DNA of 64,000 nucleotides. It comes from Orbilia blumenaviensis (taxonomy: Eukaryota; Ascomycota; Orbiliomycetes; Orbiliales; Orbiliaceae). The notes below the pieces were generated by a model, which had not been told where the DNA came from, did not search any database, and saw only the letters and a list, made by a program, of their open reading frames with translations. The translations under genes and the position numbers were made by a program. The DNA is taken from assembly GCA_036872755.1 (NCBI GenBank), contig JAVHNS010000010.1, positions 558,001-622,000 of the forward strand, in the 5' to 3' direction. Of the stretch, positions 1-12,200 are shown one piece after another (within the stretch, counting starts at the first letter, position 1; each line of letters starts with the position of its first letter).

Positions 1-2400
1 TGGCAGTAGCTCAAGCTAGCATAGCTCCCCACACGCGCAGGCAAGGAAAGAGAAAAGAAAAACGGAGCTACTAACCTAGCTTTCCACAGGCTGTTGAGAT
101 TTCCCACCCCAAGCTTCTCCTCTCACCCCCCTCTATTTGTCACGTTTTTTGATTGTAGCTTGATATTGGGGAGGCTGATAGGCGATTATAATTGACCGAG
201 CGAACCTGTTTAAAAGATACCAATACGAAGAACGAGGCTGGCAACATTCTACCTCCTCCTCGGAAGGCGATAACCGTTTGACCTCGATCGTGGCAGTGAG
301 AGGCGTGCATATAACTGCACTTTGTCGCTACGAACTGTCTTCCGTATGGGCGGGCTTGCCTCTCCAACTTGGGAAAATAATCCCATTAGCTGGCTGGTTC
401 GACGGTACAAGGATCTCCCTAATCCCTATCTTTACCATCCCATAGATTCGGATAAGAGAGATCGAGATTTCGACCAGTCAAACGGTCCCCTTCCCAGGAT
501 TGTTTTTTATGCTTATTGCATTCGTGTTTGTTCTCTTACTCTCTGTCCGTACGTCCATGCAATGTCGTTTTTTGGATACACTTCGCCTTTGAAACATAAC
601 GTACAAACTCGTCTAAAAACTCGAGCTCACGTTTCATCCAACAAAGGACCTCGTGACCGCGCTCTCTTGCAGTATGTAATTCTTTTTTTTTGGTCAATTG
701 AAATTGTGAATTGACCAATTGAATATTGCATGATGTGAAAAAAAAAGGATAACCAAGAGGGCTATGGATTTCAGCTTCAAGCACTCGTGACCTCATCCTT
801 CCTTCCATTTGGCCATTCCTTTGCATTTAGCCTGGGATCTATCAACATGTGCATTTGGGAATAATACCGCTCCTTGACGTCGTTTCTTCCCAATGCAATG
901 CTAGTGTATTTACTCGGAAACGTCTTTAGAAACCCAATACCAATGCCATGCTGTATCATCAACGTAGAACACGCAGGTACAATTTACATACCAGTTACCT
1001 ATGTGAAGCGAAGGTCATCCGATATCTTCCCCCCCAAAAAAAACCTCTCATCAAAATGAGTACCTTATGCATCATCTTTCAAAAAAAAATTTTCCCCATC
1101 CCCCGAAAAGATATGCCCCGCCACGGGTCTCAGCTTCATTGGTCTGTGTGTTTATGTGTAAAAAATGGGTAAATCCTGATTGTAGGAAGATGCGATGCTC
1201 AATTGCATAGGATCTACAGCATATACAGATGCCATCGGTTTTTTTTGGCCACCTCTCAAAATTCCTCGAGCCGGTGTTCTCACCTGATACTTTTCACTTG
1301 ATGATTTAGACAAATTTAAAGAATTCTCCCAGCCTTTTGTTAAAAAAATTTTTCTTTCTCTCATAATTATGTTGATTAATAGATAACTAAATTTGATCAA
1401 TTGATCAAGTGATGGGGGAAAAGTGCAAAGTGATACGGATGCTTATAATTGGCTATAGCATGTATGGCTGCATTCTCCCTTCAAACACTCTCCATAGATC
1501 ACCTGCTCCGTTTTTCCGATGCACACATGGATGGAGATACTGCATCTAGAAAAAACAGAATACTTAAACGTCCGAACCAGATAAAGTAATGTGTGTGTGT
1601 GGGTATAGAGGGGTAATAGACTGTTCCACCACCGCTATCTGGCCATTGCATCTCTTCGGTGACGCTGCTGCGACAGCTCAACGCTAGTGGCATGTGACAT
1701 CGTGCATCCCGATTTCACATCTCATCTCATGAACAAACGTTTTTCCTGGCATGCTGCGATGAGCTTTCTTTTTTACATAGCTAGCTAGCTACCTGCGAGT
1801 CGGCTACGTCAGATATAGCGATCGATCCACTATAGCTTTTTTTCCAGAGCTCTTCCAGAGTTTCCTCTTTGTTCTTTACCTTTATGTTTTTTTTTATTTT
1901 TATTTTCCCCTCTTCGCTTTTTTCCAGATGGGCGGTAACAGGTGGGTCTGCATTGGTCGGTGATGTGCGATGATATGATGTCAAAGCCGATGGTGTAGCT
2001 GCGCGGGGCTACTATGAGTTTAGAGCTAGTAGCCATCGGAGGGGTGTTTTTTGACCCTAAGATCTGGTTGGATCCGTGGATGCCGAGATTGGATACCTGG
2101 ATCTAGATCTCTTGGACCCTGAAGTAACTGTTTTTTTTTTTTATGCGATCCACTTATATGGCTGAGCTTAATAGTTTTTCAACTAGCATATATCAATCAC
2201 CTTCTCCTTGACTTTTTATTTTGTACAAATAAAAAAAAAGAGGAATTAAAGAAGGAAAGAAGCAATAACCACCCCTAGGAATCATATCATATACTGACGC
2301 CATATGATAAAAGAAAAAAAAAGGTATATGCGAAAAAGAGCAGAGTGAGCTATCTACATTCTATAACAAAAAAGAGTAACCCCCAAAGGACGCAACCACC
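1..2400. other. Intergenic, no supported gene
   Basis: I see no gene I can support here. Open frames are short and unrecognisable on both strands, including one of about 130 codons at 322-714 with no motif. The stretch contains many A/T homopolymer runs and short GT-rich repeats. The right part (about 2160-2400) is A/T-rich and probably holds the 3' UTR of the CHCH-domain gene that ends at 2401 on the minus strand. The left part could be the UTR or promoter of a gene outside the window. Confidence 0.6.
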
Positions 2401-3097
2401 CTACGACTGATAGGTCTTGAACATAGCCTGGCAAGCTTTCTATTCCACCCAAAAATATATCCACATTAGCCTTCCAGCGCCACCAAAAGGATAGATAAAA
2501 AATTTATTAAAGAGTTAGATACTCACAAGCTGATCCAGATAATAGCTGCAAGAGTTCATATCGTTATTCGTCGCCTCCAAACAGCTGGTAAATGCCTTAG
2601 CATCAGCAGCGCAGTTTCCGGTTGTCACATCTCCGTAGGTGTTTGTGGTAGCTGGAGCGGCAGCAGCTGGGGCTGGAGCATCGGATGAGGAGCCACCGAA
2701 CATTCCGGTGATACCGGCGCCGAGGACGTGGCCGACTGTGGAACCGACGGCTACACCACTGTGTTTGTTTATAGTTTTGTTAGGATTTGATGTGTTTACG
2801 GTCGGATTTGAGATGGATAGGGAGCTTACGCGGCGGTAGAGGCCATCTATATGATTACGTATAGAGTTAGCATCCGAGGTTATATATGTATTTGCAAAGG
2901 TAGATATCGATGTTTCTTACCTGGCCGAACAAACCGGGAGACTGCGATGGTGCCTGAGCAGCGGTAGCCGGTGGAGCAGCATGAGTCTGGGCTGGTGGAG
3001 CGGCCATGGTGGACGCTGGACGGGTCTGCTGTTGAACAGCGGGACGTGGTGGAGCCGCTCGGGCAGCTGGGCGAGCACCTCCTCTTTGTCGTGCCAT
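2401..3097 (-). CDS. MIX17: CHCH-domain mitochondrial protein, Mix17/CHCHD2-like
   Basis: The model has four exons: 3097-2921, 2846-2830 (a 17-nt microexon), 2758-2527 and 2439-2401, giving 154 residues. The N-terminus is rich in Arg, Ala, Pro and Gln, as in a mitochondrial presequence-like region. It is followed by a Gly-rich hydrophobic segment (about residues 66-86, VGSTVGHVLGAGITGMF) and an Ala/Pro linker. A twin CX9C motif follows, with Cys114/Cys124 and Cys135/Cys145, the second pair completed by the last exon. This order is that of the Mix17 (yeast)/CHCHD2-CHCHD10 family, small proteins of the mitochondrial intermembrane space that are oxidised through the Mia40 relay and linked to respiration. 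It is divergent from Slu7, 569 nt away. The family call is firm; the individual ortholog name is inferred from the whole layout. Confidence 0.9.
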
Positions 3098-3666
3098 TTT
3101 TGCTGTTATATGATAGTTGAGAATGGGGGTTCTATATTGGTACTCATCGGTTAGATGATGCAGTTGAAGCCAGAGGAGCGATAAATTAACTTACACTACT
3201 GTTCAAATATAATGCTGCTGGGAAGGCAAGATGTATTCGTAGATGGTTGGAGGCGAGAGTTACAATTGAGGTTTTCGTTTCTCGGGTTGGGTAGAAAAAT
3301 GTGAACAAGCCGTCCGGGGAAAAGGCCGGGCTTAAATCCGACCGCGCCAAGGAAATCCGGGATATATGCGGTCGCTGATTCGCTCGTTGGCGCCAGTCAT
3401 TTGCCCACGTTCTTTTTCCCATCTTCTTATGAACGCCATCTTCACCGACGACGGAGAGTGTCCAGAAGCTTCTGTAACTTTTCTTGTTCGCCCGCCGGTG
3501 TTTCGGATATCTCCCGACCCGATCCGTTTTAAGCTGGCTACTATTATTATATACCTTCGTCCCATCTTATCTAATCATTGAGCCCTTCGTATATACACAT
3601 CCATTACGACCTAAACTCGTGAGCCCCCCTGCAATCGCGACATCACCAAACAGATAGAAAGTCAAA
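3098..3666. promoter_or_regulatory. Shared divergent upstream region of the Mix17-like gene and SLU7
   Basis: The 569 bp between the two divergent start codons must hold both promoters and 5' UTRs. I see no coding frame worth calling and no clear TATA element. The sequence next to SLU7 (about 3580-3660) is C/A-rich with few G's, as is common in fungal 5' leaders. Confidence 0.5.
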
Positions 3667-5196
3667 ATGTCGCGCCGACACGCCAACGCCCAGCACAAGG
3701 GCATCCCCAAATCCGATCCAAACTCCAAGGGTGTCTCCTCCTACAAGAACGAATACATTCCAAACTTTATCTCCAAAAAACCCTTCTGGCTCAACGAAGA
3801 CTCCGCCGACTCTTCCTCCGAAACTACAGATTACTTAGAACATCAACGTCTCCAGAAGAAAAAAGCAGATGATCTTAACCTTCTCGAAGGAGGTGATAAA
3901 TGGTATGACCGTGGTAAGAAGTTGGGACCGGCGGCGACGAAGTTTAGGAAGGGTGCTTGTGAGAACTGTGGGAGTATGGGTCACCAGAAGAAGGATTGTC
4001 TGCAGAGGATCAGGAAAAAGGGAGCAAAATTCTCGGGAGTGGATATCGCGCAGGACGAGGAAATCCAAAAACTTGAACTCGGATGGGACGGCAAAAGAGA
4101 TAGATGGAACGGATATGACCCACGAGAACACGACAACCTAATCGAAGAATTCGCGAGAATGGAGGAACTAAGAGCGCAGCAGAAGAGCCTTGAAAATGGC
4201 AATGGCGGTACCGGGACTGGTCTCGACGGCGAGGATGAGGAAGACAAGTATGCCGAGGAATCGAACATGCCGGGTCAAACCTACGATTCTTCATCCCGGG
4301 TTACAACTAGGAATTTGAGAATCCGAGAAGATACGGCGAAGTACCTGTTGAATTTGGACTTGGACTCGGCGAAATACGACCCGAAAACCAGAACTATGGT
4401 CGACGGAGGCGCGTTGTCTGACCAAGCCGCTAAATTGGTGGCCGAGGAAGGGTTCATGAGATCTTCAGGTGATGCTGCAGAGTTTGAGAGGGCACAAAAG
4501 GTCGCATGGGAATCCAGAGAAAAGGGCATAATGGGCGCGAAGATGCACTTACAGGCCAACCCAACTGAGGGAGAAATCCTTCGAAAGAAGCTGGAGACAC
4601 AAAAGGACGACCAAACACAGAAGAAGCGGCAAGCATTGCTCGACAAATACGGCGGCGGAGAATACCTGCAAGCACCTCCAAAAGGGGCTACGGTCACAGA
4701 ATCTGAGAGATACATCGAGTACTCCGAGTCTGGCGATTTGGTCAAAGGGAAGGCGGACGCGGTTGCGAAATCGAAATACCCGGAAGATGTTTACATTAAC
4801 AATCACACTAGTGTATGGGGTTCGTGGTGGCAGAACTTCAAATGGGGTTACGCTTGCTGTCATTCATTTGTCAAGAATAGTTACTGTACAGGAGAGGAGG
4901 GTAAGAGGGGCATGGAAGAAGCTGAGAAGATGCGGACAGGTGGTGATCTCGAAGAGCAGGAGAGGAAGCAGATTGCCTGGAGGAAAGAACGTCAGGAGGC
5001 CGCTGAAGCCGAAAAGGACGAAGAGGAAGAAGAGCCTGCCCATCGAAAAGAGGAAGAAGAAGAAACGGCTGAAGACAAGAAGAGGAAAAGAGACCAGATG
5101 CACAGCGGTGTTACGGAGGAAGAGCTCGAACAGCATAGGAAGAGACGTCTGTTAGCCGATGACCCAATGGCCAACTACGTTGACTCCGTTGTTTAA
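3667..5196 (+). CDS. SLU7: Pre-mRNA splicing factor Slu7
   Basis: This is a single exon of 509 codons. Slu7 is a second-step splicing factor that helps choose the 3' splice site in the nuclear spliceosome. The N-terminus shows the family's conserved block (YIPNFISKKPFW near residues 30-41). It is followed by a CCHC zinc knuckle, with Cys98, Cys101, His106 and Cys111 (CENCGSMGHQKKDC), and the WDGKRDRWNGYDP segment. A later block (VWGSWWQNFKWGYACCHSF) is also characteristic. The C-terminus is a long Glu/Lys/Arg-rich helix-prone tail. The start lies at the first ATG of the frame, just before the conserved N-terminal block. Length and order agree with fungal Slu7. Absence of introns is unusual for this window. 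Confidence 0.97.
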   Translation: MSRRHANAQHKGIPKSDPNSKGVSSYKNEYIPNFISKKPFWLNEDSADSSSETTDYLEHQRLQKKKADDLNLLEGGDKWYDRGKKLGPAATKFRKGACENCGSMGHQKKDCLQRIRKKGAKFSGVDIAQDEEIQKLELGWDGKRDRWNGYDPREHDNLIEEFARMEELRAQQKSLENGNGGTGTGLDGEDEEDKYAEESNMPGQTYDSSSRVTTRNLRIREDTAKYLLNLDLDSAKYDPKTRTMVDGGALSDQAAKLVAEEGFMRSSGDAAEFERAQKVAWESREKGIMGAKMHLQANPTEGEILRKKLETQKDDQTQKKRQALLDKYGGGEYLQAPPKGATVTESERYIEYSESGDLVKGKADAVAKSKYPEDVYINNHTSVWGSWWQNFKWGYACCHSFVKNSYCTGEEGKRGMEEAEKMRTGGDLEEQERKQIAWRKERQEAAEAEKDEEEEEPAHRKEEEEETAEDKKRKRDQMHSGVTEEELEQHRKRRLLADDPMANYVDSVV

Positions 5197-5564
5197 TCTT
5201 ATAAATTGTATTCTATCTTCTCGTTACTTAGCATTAATAACGGCGTTAGAGGTCTTTGGGTTCGGAGTTTCTTTAGTGTAAAAAGTATTGGAACGTAAAA
5301 TATAATACTACCCATGAATCAGAAGACCACTACCCCCTCAAAAAACAAGAAAAAATAGCTTCTCGCGGATATTTATTATTACTTTTTCCGTCTTTAGGAC
5401 GCTTGCTATCACCAGCATAGTGATATATAAGACAAAGCATGGTAAAAGACAATCAAAGACCTACAAACCAAACACAGATTACAAAGCTCATAGTGCTAAC
5501 TGGGCCAGTGCTAAACCCCTTTACGAGTCCAAACCCCTCTCTAAAGTTATATGTCCAACCCCTT
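5197..5564. other. Convergent 3' intergenic region
   Basis: These 368 bp separate the 3' ends of SLU7 (+) and the RhoGAP gene (-). The sequence is A/T-rich and likely contains both 3' UTRs and polyadenylation signals. I see nothing else in it. Confidence 0.6.
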
Positions 5565-8073
5565 CTAATCCTCATCGAAAATATCCAATGCATTCTTCAA
5601 TATCGTATCCAACGCCTTATTCTGCCAATTCGTATTCTTCAAATCCTCTTGTCGCGCACTCATCAAAGTTGGCCCAAAGCAGACAGATAGGTTCCACGAA
5701 TTCATCTTATTTTGGCTGGAATACTGCATCACGCGGCTGAGATGAAGAATGAGGGCACGGACTGTGGCATAATGAGCGTCTGGAAGACGGTTGATTAGAC
5801 CGTGTAGGGAGTCACGGCGGGCGTTGTCATCATCGATTTCTATTATTATAACTTAGTAATTTTGTATATCTGCAATGTGTTTAGGATGAGAGGGCATACT
5901 GGCGGCTTCGATGAATTCCTCATAAAGTTCATAGGTCAAAACTGGATCGGGCAGCTCCCGGAAGAACTGTTTCAAGGCGGAGGCCGCACTATTAACGTCA
6001 TGGAAGAACTGTTCTGGGTTACGGAAATCAACCCTGGAGGAATCTGTAACTCTTAGTGTCAGTTATCGAGCTATATAGGTCTTAATTTATTTGCTAAAAA
6101 CTAACCGTTGTCAAATGTCTCCTTGATTCTCTGAATGTGAGAAGTTTGCCCGGCTTGTCGGTAGATACCCTCCACATTCAGCCCATAAAGTTCCACGGCC
6201 GTCATGCATTGGATTACGACAATCGGGACAGCATTCCCGTCACGTTGGAGGAGGTGTTCCAACGGGACTCCGAAGACCGGCTTGATTGGCTTTGCCGCTC
6301 TCGTTGGGACGGGTTTCCTGCCAGTTGTGACATTGTTTTGTTGTTCAGTCGGATCTCCCATACCCTGGAAATTTCCGGACGGCACTCTAGGTCCTCCGAA
6401 GGAGGGCGGTGGGCCGAAACCCTGTGGTTGCGGCATTTGTGATGGCGGCATTTGTGATGGCGGCTGCGTCTGTTGCATTGGCTGCCCCTGCGGTTCCGGT
6501 TGTTGTACCGGCGGCAGTGGGAATATCTATCCACCCATTAGTAAGGCACTGCATTCTCAAGAAATGATGATATCTACATACTGGGTGTTTCTGCACTTCA
6601 AACTTCATCATTCCAATTTGCTGTGGTGGCGACTTTGAAGCGAACTCCATGATAAAGCCATTCATATCAGCTTCATCGTCTACAGCCAGCAACGCCTTCC
6701 GAAGGTCGCTCTCGCCACCATTGCCGCTGACAGCACGACCGTTGTTAAGCGCAAATGACTCGTTCAGAGCGACTATTTAACATATTAATGATAATCCACC
6801 TCGAAGTCGTCCTAGCCTACTTACCGAACTTTTGTAGTTGCAGACTCAGCCCAGCGTCGCACTCCAATATTAGGTCTCTTAGTGCCTTGACGCTCTGTGG
6901 CCTCTCCAAATGATATAGCTCTGAGTGTATCTTGTTCGTCACCTCAACTTGTCTCACATACTCCATATCGGCCATCTCCAATCTCTTCCTCGAGTCCTCC
7001 TCTGGATGACGGCCACCGCCAAGTCCAAAGGCCTTGGATCGACTGCCATTCCGGACATTTTCGTATTCCTTGGCTGCCATATCGACCTTATTCTTCGCCT
7101 AGTATTCATAAACACCATCAGCAGCCCTCCTAGCGTCAATATATACTCTAACAGTAAATTACCTTTTCCATCTCATGATAAGAAGTCGGTCCTTTCTTCT
7201 CAGAGTTCGCAACTACATTCTTCCACTGCTTCCGTCCGGCCTCAATGTTGTTCGATAGCTCAGTAAGTTCTTCTGACATGGTATTCAGGGCGGCTGCAAA
7301 TGCGACACCATTGTCGGCCAAACTATCATGAATTCGGTTCGATTCCTGAAGGCCTTTCATAAGGGTACCTCGCCGAGGGCCTGGTTCGCGGTGGATGGTA
7401 TCGTGGGTTACGCGGCATAGTTTCTTGAGGCCTAAAACAAATTGGTGTTAGCTAAAGATCAGCCAGTTGGAATAAGCTTGGAAAGATGTATGTGAACATA
7501 CCGGCGGCATGGTCCTCCTCGATCTGCGCGCGCTTCTTGAGAAACCCAGCAAAGTCCTGTAGATACACATCCAGTTAAAGCCATGTTTCCTGTGAATTTG
7601 CCTGACATAAAATAATGTAAGGCGTAGTGTAATTAGAACATACCCTCGCAGATACTGCCGACTCCTTCAACTTTGAGAGTAGCGCATTTAGACCGAGCTA
7701 TATAACCAAACCAACATGTCAGCCTCTCTTATTCCGTGTATTTCCAACTTCATTCAGCCTCCAACAATAACAGACAATTGATAACACTTCATCAAGAAAG
7801 ATGAATAAGGAAGGACTGTGTGAATGTGTGAGAAAATAGAATCATTACCTCCGTCTGCAAAATCTCATTAACATGGCCAGAGGTCTGTGTAGTGCCCCCG
7901 CTGCTGCCACTAGGGCCACCTTGTGAATTCCCCGCCGACTGCTGCTGCTGTTGTTGAATCGACGGCTGGTGTGAGCTGGGACCGGGATTCTGGTGATGGT
8001 GATGCGAAAAGCCATTGGTTGCGGGAAATCCGCCGCCGCCTCTTGGCTGGCCGACGGGCACTGGCGTTGCCAT
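5565..8073 (-). CDS. RGD1: F-BAR and RhoGAP domain protein, Rgd1-type
   Basis: The model has nine exons: 8073-7849, 7697-7644, 7556-7502, 7431-7163, 7098-6825, 6772-6582, 6526-6106, 6043-5900 and 5839-5565. It encodes 635 residues, and all junctions keep frame. After a His/Gln/Ser-rich disordered start of about 75 residues comes an F-BAR/FCH region (LLSKLKESAVSARDFAGFLKKR and later helical segments). A Pro/Gln/Met-rich linker follows, then a RhoGAP domain with the arginine-finger segment NVEGIYRQAGQ and the terminal motif NKMNSWNLSVCFGPTLM. Proteins of this layout (yeast Rgd1) bind curved membrane at the cortex and accelerate GTP hydrolysis on Rho3/Rho4. The Rac gene lies 12 kb away, but I infer no functional link from that. 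The domain calls are firm; the GTPase substrate is inferred from the family. Confidence 0.94.
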
Positions 8074-9217
8074 CTTACGGGTCTAAATTACGGCGATTCT
8101 CGCGCGCGACGGGGGAAACAAAGAATGCGGCTCAAGTAAAGGGAAAAAAAAGTGGATAGGGTAAGTAAGATTGGGAGCCGCTCCGGGTTATCGCGGCGAC
8201 GGATATGTAAGTACTTTTAGTAAGTGGGTAAGCCAGTAAGTACCTGCGTACTACGGGGAAGAAGTGAAATGTCGTAGAAGTACAGGTTACAGTGTTAAGA
8301 TCAAGATGAAAAGTCAAGTCTCGAGAGGCTAAAGGGCTGGAAGGGTGAAATGCAAATGATGGGACGGGATGACGCTGATGGGAGAAAGAAGGAAGGCTTG
8401 TCGCTTTCCCATCCCATCCAAAGTAGTAATATTATAACCTGAACCTGAACCTGAACCTGGGGCCTGAACCTGGTTATACCGGCTGAAGCTAGTAATTAAG
8501 TCAGGTTAGTTCGATCCCATGCGAGTCAAGGACGTGTTGCTGAGATCGAGTTAGAACTGAGTCGAATTGACTCGTTTGGTGGGCCTAAATAACAAACTGG
8601 GCCCTGCGCGGTACGGTACTGAGGCTGTGAAGTGACAAGGCCTACAGGAATCCCGCGCCCACCAAACTTGCAGGGGGGAAACGAGAGCGAAGTCCGAAGT
8701 TAGTTCAAGTAGTAAGCAATTGGCTAATCCCACGCAAATGCATGTGCCGACATTTGGCGTCGCGGGATTGTTCCAAATCTCACAATTACGTTGACAGCTG
8801 CAAGAAATCCAACAGCACCAACGCGGCGTTTCAATACAAGTTTGGAATTGAATCCCGATATATCGATATGGTACTTTGATATCGTTGTCGTATGCAATAA
8901 ATTTGTATTTAGTGAGTGAATTGCCCCTTTAGATTTCAATTGACTTGGAAAATCCCCATTGATTAAACTTCAAACCTACATTTATGTAAAGGGGACGCAT
9001 ATGACGCGCGATGGATACAGCTAAAGAGAACTCGAAGATGGCAAAATGTAGAGTATACTCCATTGAACACCCTCCAGCATAGAACTTGAACCCATCTTTA
9101 GCATACTAAATAAATAAAAACAACAATGAAAATGAAAATAAAAAGCCAAGAACTGATCTGCCTTGAGAAATATGGAACTAAACAGAACAGCCTGCCCCCC
9201 TCCCTAGCTATACTGCT
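8074..9217. other. Intergenic region with a short AACCTG repeat
   Basis: I see no supported gene in these 1.1 kb. The left end is the upstream region of the RhoGAP gene and the right end is the 3' flank of the NLR gene. At 8436-8459 there are four tandem copies of AACCTG, followed by a further degenerate pair. Confidence 0.55.
8436..8459. repeat. (AACCTG)4 hexamer repeat
   Basis: Four exact tandem copies of AACCTG are seen, followed by GGGCCTGAACCTGG. The unit differs from the usual fungal telomere repeat (TTAGGG/CCCTAA), so I read it as a plain microsatellite. Confidence 0.9.
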
Positions 9218-12200
9218 TTAAGTTGGAGGATATGGTGGCCGTGGAGGTTCATGCTGGTGATATCCTATAGGTGGTTGATTGTAAGGCCGATTATACGCAC
9301 CCTGTGGACCGTATGCCTCTTGGTTGGAGTTATAAGCCCCATACTGCTGGTTATATTGCCCAGACTGCTGGTTATATCCTCCGGGCTGTTGGTTATGTCC
9401 GTACATTTCGAGTTGATCATGTCTCCCTGGCTGTTGGCCATAGACTTCAGTTTTTGGGTTGTTGAAATAAGAACTTTGTTGATGGTTATAAGGGGCTGTT
9501 TGTTGATTCTGACCATGATCATAAGGAGGGCTTTGCGGATTATGGCCGTACTGGTGTGTCTGTGGATCTTGGCCATACACAAAGCCTTGTGCTGCATTCT
9601 GGCTGCACGGGGGGCTCTGAGCGTTTGGGGCGTAATGATAACCTTGCGGTCCGGCTTGGTTGTATTGAGTAGTATGATAGTTCTGATTAGTAGGTGGTGG
9701 GGTCATTGGATGAGCATTCTGCTCGACGGGACGGTATCCAGGTACTATAAACCCGGAAGGGGCAGGAGCAGGAGTGCCTCTCGTTTTTGCCTGAAGCTCC
9801 TCGATCTTTTTTGTGACACCAAGTTTGAGCGAATCCAGATATTCTCGCCTTGTCTCGTATTCCTGCCCAAGTTCCTGCATAACCTCATCCCGCACCAGCG
9901 TAAACCAATACAGAGCCTCATTATAATCCGGTGTTTGTTGTGCGAGTAACGATCCCATTGGCTTTTCATCGTATATCACGGCTAAAGTGGCCATCGTCTC
10001 GATAAATAAGTAATTGTCCCTATACTTGAGTTTCTTTAGCTCTCCGTATGCCTCGAAAGCTAAATTGAGGGCCTCTTCGTAGTCCCTGAATCTGAGATAA
10101 CATCTCGACATATCACCCATAGCCTCAAGAGTCTTGGGGTGCCGTCTCCCTAATAGTTTCTCCCTGGCTGTAAATACAATCTGAATCAGCTCGAATGCCT
10201 TGTTCCATCTTTCGAGACCCCAGGAGCAATCAGCCACTCCATAAAGCAATTTATAATATTTGCGATCTTTTTGGTCTTCACCCTGTAGCTCTTTGAAGCC
10301 TGCCAAAGCCTTTTCACACCATATCATTGCCTCACCGCCCTTCCTCTGATTTATCAAGCACTTGCCCATACGCCAAAATGTTTTGACTCGATGGGGGTGA
10401 TTTTCCGGCAAGCCTTGCCCGAAATTGGTAAGTGAATCTTTATACCACTCCACGGCTGCTTCGTCCATTTTCCGATCCTCGAAGAACCGGCCAATCATAT
10501 TGGTAGCATCATAACTCAGCAAGTCATCCTGTTTCGCAAAATTATTCCTCCATAGTTGAAGTCTAGAAATTGCATCAAGGCGTAGGCTCTCGGAAGTCTT
10601 GAAGTCTTTTAGACGGCTGTAGACTTTGGCGCCGTTCCGCAAGACTTGGACACTGAGCAGGACATTTCCACCACCCAGGGCCACTGTCCACCCATATATC
10701 CTCCTATACCAATCCGTTAAATCCGCTAACGGAACTTCGTCATGGTGAAGAAGTGAGAGGCCCATATTGTTCATAAACTCACAGATCTTCTCGTGAGGTA
10801 CTATTGAAGGAGGTGAAGATGCGAGGTAGGGCTTAACCACTGTGAGAAACCCTCCTTCCTCAAAACGTTTGAATGCCTCCCAGTATTTCTCTTCTCGAAG
10901 GTGACAAACTCCAATGCCATTCAGAGCAGATAAAATTTCTAGTTGATCAGTTTGTAGGTATAACCCAGCAATCGCCTCCTTGAACCAAGGTATAGCTTCA
11001 CTGTAGCGTGATTGTTTCTCGAGCAGGTGGCCAATATACGCCAGGGCAAAGTATAGGTTATCATTGTTGGGTTTTTTTGCTTCATCTGTTGATAGTCCGA
11101 AGAAATCCAGTTCGCAAATCCGGCCAATATTCCTTATGTGAGAGGTGATCCTACGCTCTTCGGCTAGAACCCATTTCTTGCTATCCCGTGACACCGAGCT
11201 CCATCTACTCGCATTCCCAAGGAGGACTATGGCATCTCTGAGAGCTATGCGCTTTTCTTCACGTCCTAGACGGGCCCTTGCCCATGCTTGAACTACGGGG
11301 TGGATGGCGAACACCCCTCTGCCGGTGCTTCGAACCAGTGAGTATGACTCAAGTATTGCAAGTCTTTTCTTGACTACATTTATACGACAGCGTCAATAAT
11401 CTTGACTTCTCATCCATTATGGGGAGGGTATACCATCAACATACACCGAATCCGGGTCCTTTCATCAGACCTCCCGTCCTTGTCACCGAGCCAGATACTT
11501 TCAGAAATATCATCGGGCTTGAAATAGGCAGCAGCTAGCAATATTGCCACTGCTTCTTCATCCCGTCTTTCGATATCTCTAAAGCACGGCTCCCAGGTTG
11601 TGGCAGCTGTTTCGGGGTAGTTCGATCCGTATTCCATCTTTCTACCTTGGACTTCCAAAAAGTTCTTTTGATAGAGTGGTATATAGGCTTCGAGGCCGAT
11701 ATATTCTTTCAAAATATAGTACCCTGCTTGGGCTATTGCAAGGGGCATGAACCCAAGCTCTGTAACGATAGCAGTTGCATGGGTTCTAACAGCTATATTT
11801 GAGTCTGAGTCAGCATGCAGTTTTCAGGATTGTGGTATTTAACACAATATAAATGCTCGAGGTATTTGAACACCTGTAGAACGTACCCGGTTCAGTGGTT
11901 TCCAGCCGTGCCGAATTCATCAAAAGCTTGATGGAGTTATCGAGATCAAGTCCGCCTAGGTCTACCTTTTTAGTACGATACTCAGGTATACTATCCGGTC
12001 TCCGAGTGGTTATCAGAATAGCTCCGCTCCCACGGCTGGGCAGACACTCTGGTCTCTGGCGAAAAGCGCACAAATCTGAGTTGTCTGCACCATCAAGAAT
12101 CAATAGCCATTTCTTATTATCAGGTCGTTCGTGCCCTAGCCATCTAAAAACCGCTGACCGAATCTGGCTGATGAACTGTAGTTCGTTTTTCACTCTACCC

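Noticed and set aside
322..714. Open frame of about 130 codons on the plus strand
   Set aside because: No motif, no recognisable composition and no canonical ATG-led coding context; consistent with chance.
8436..8475. AACCTG repeats as an interstitial telomere
   Set aside because: The unit differs from TTAGGG/CCCTAA and there are only a few copies.
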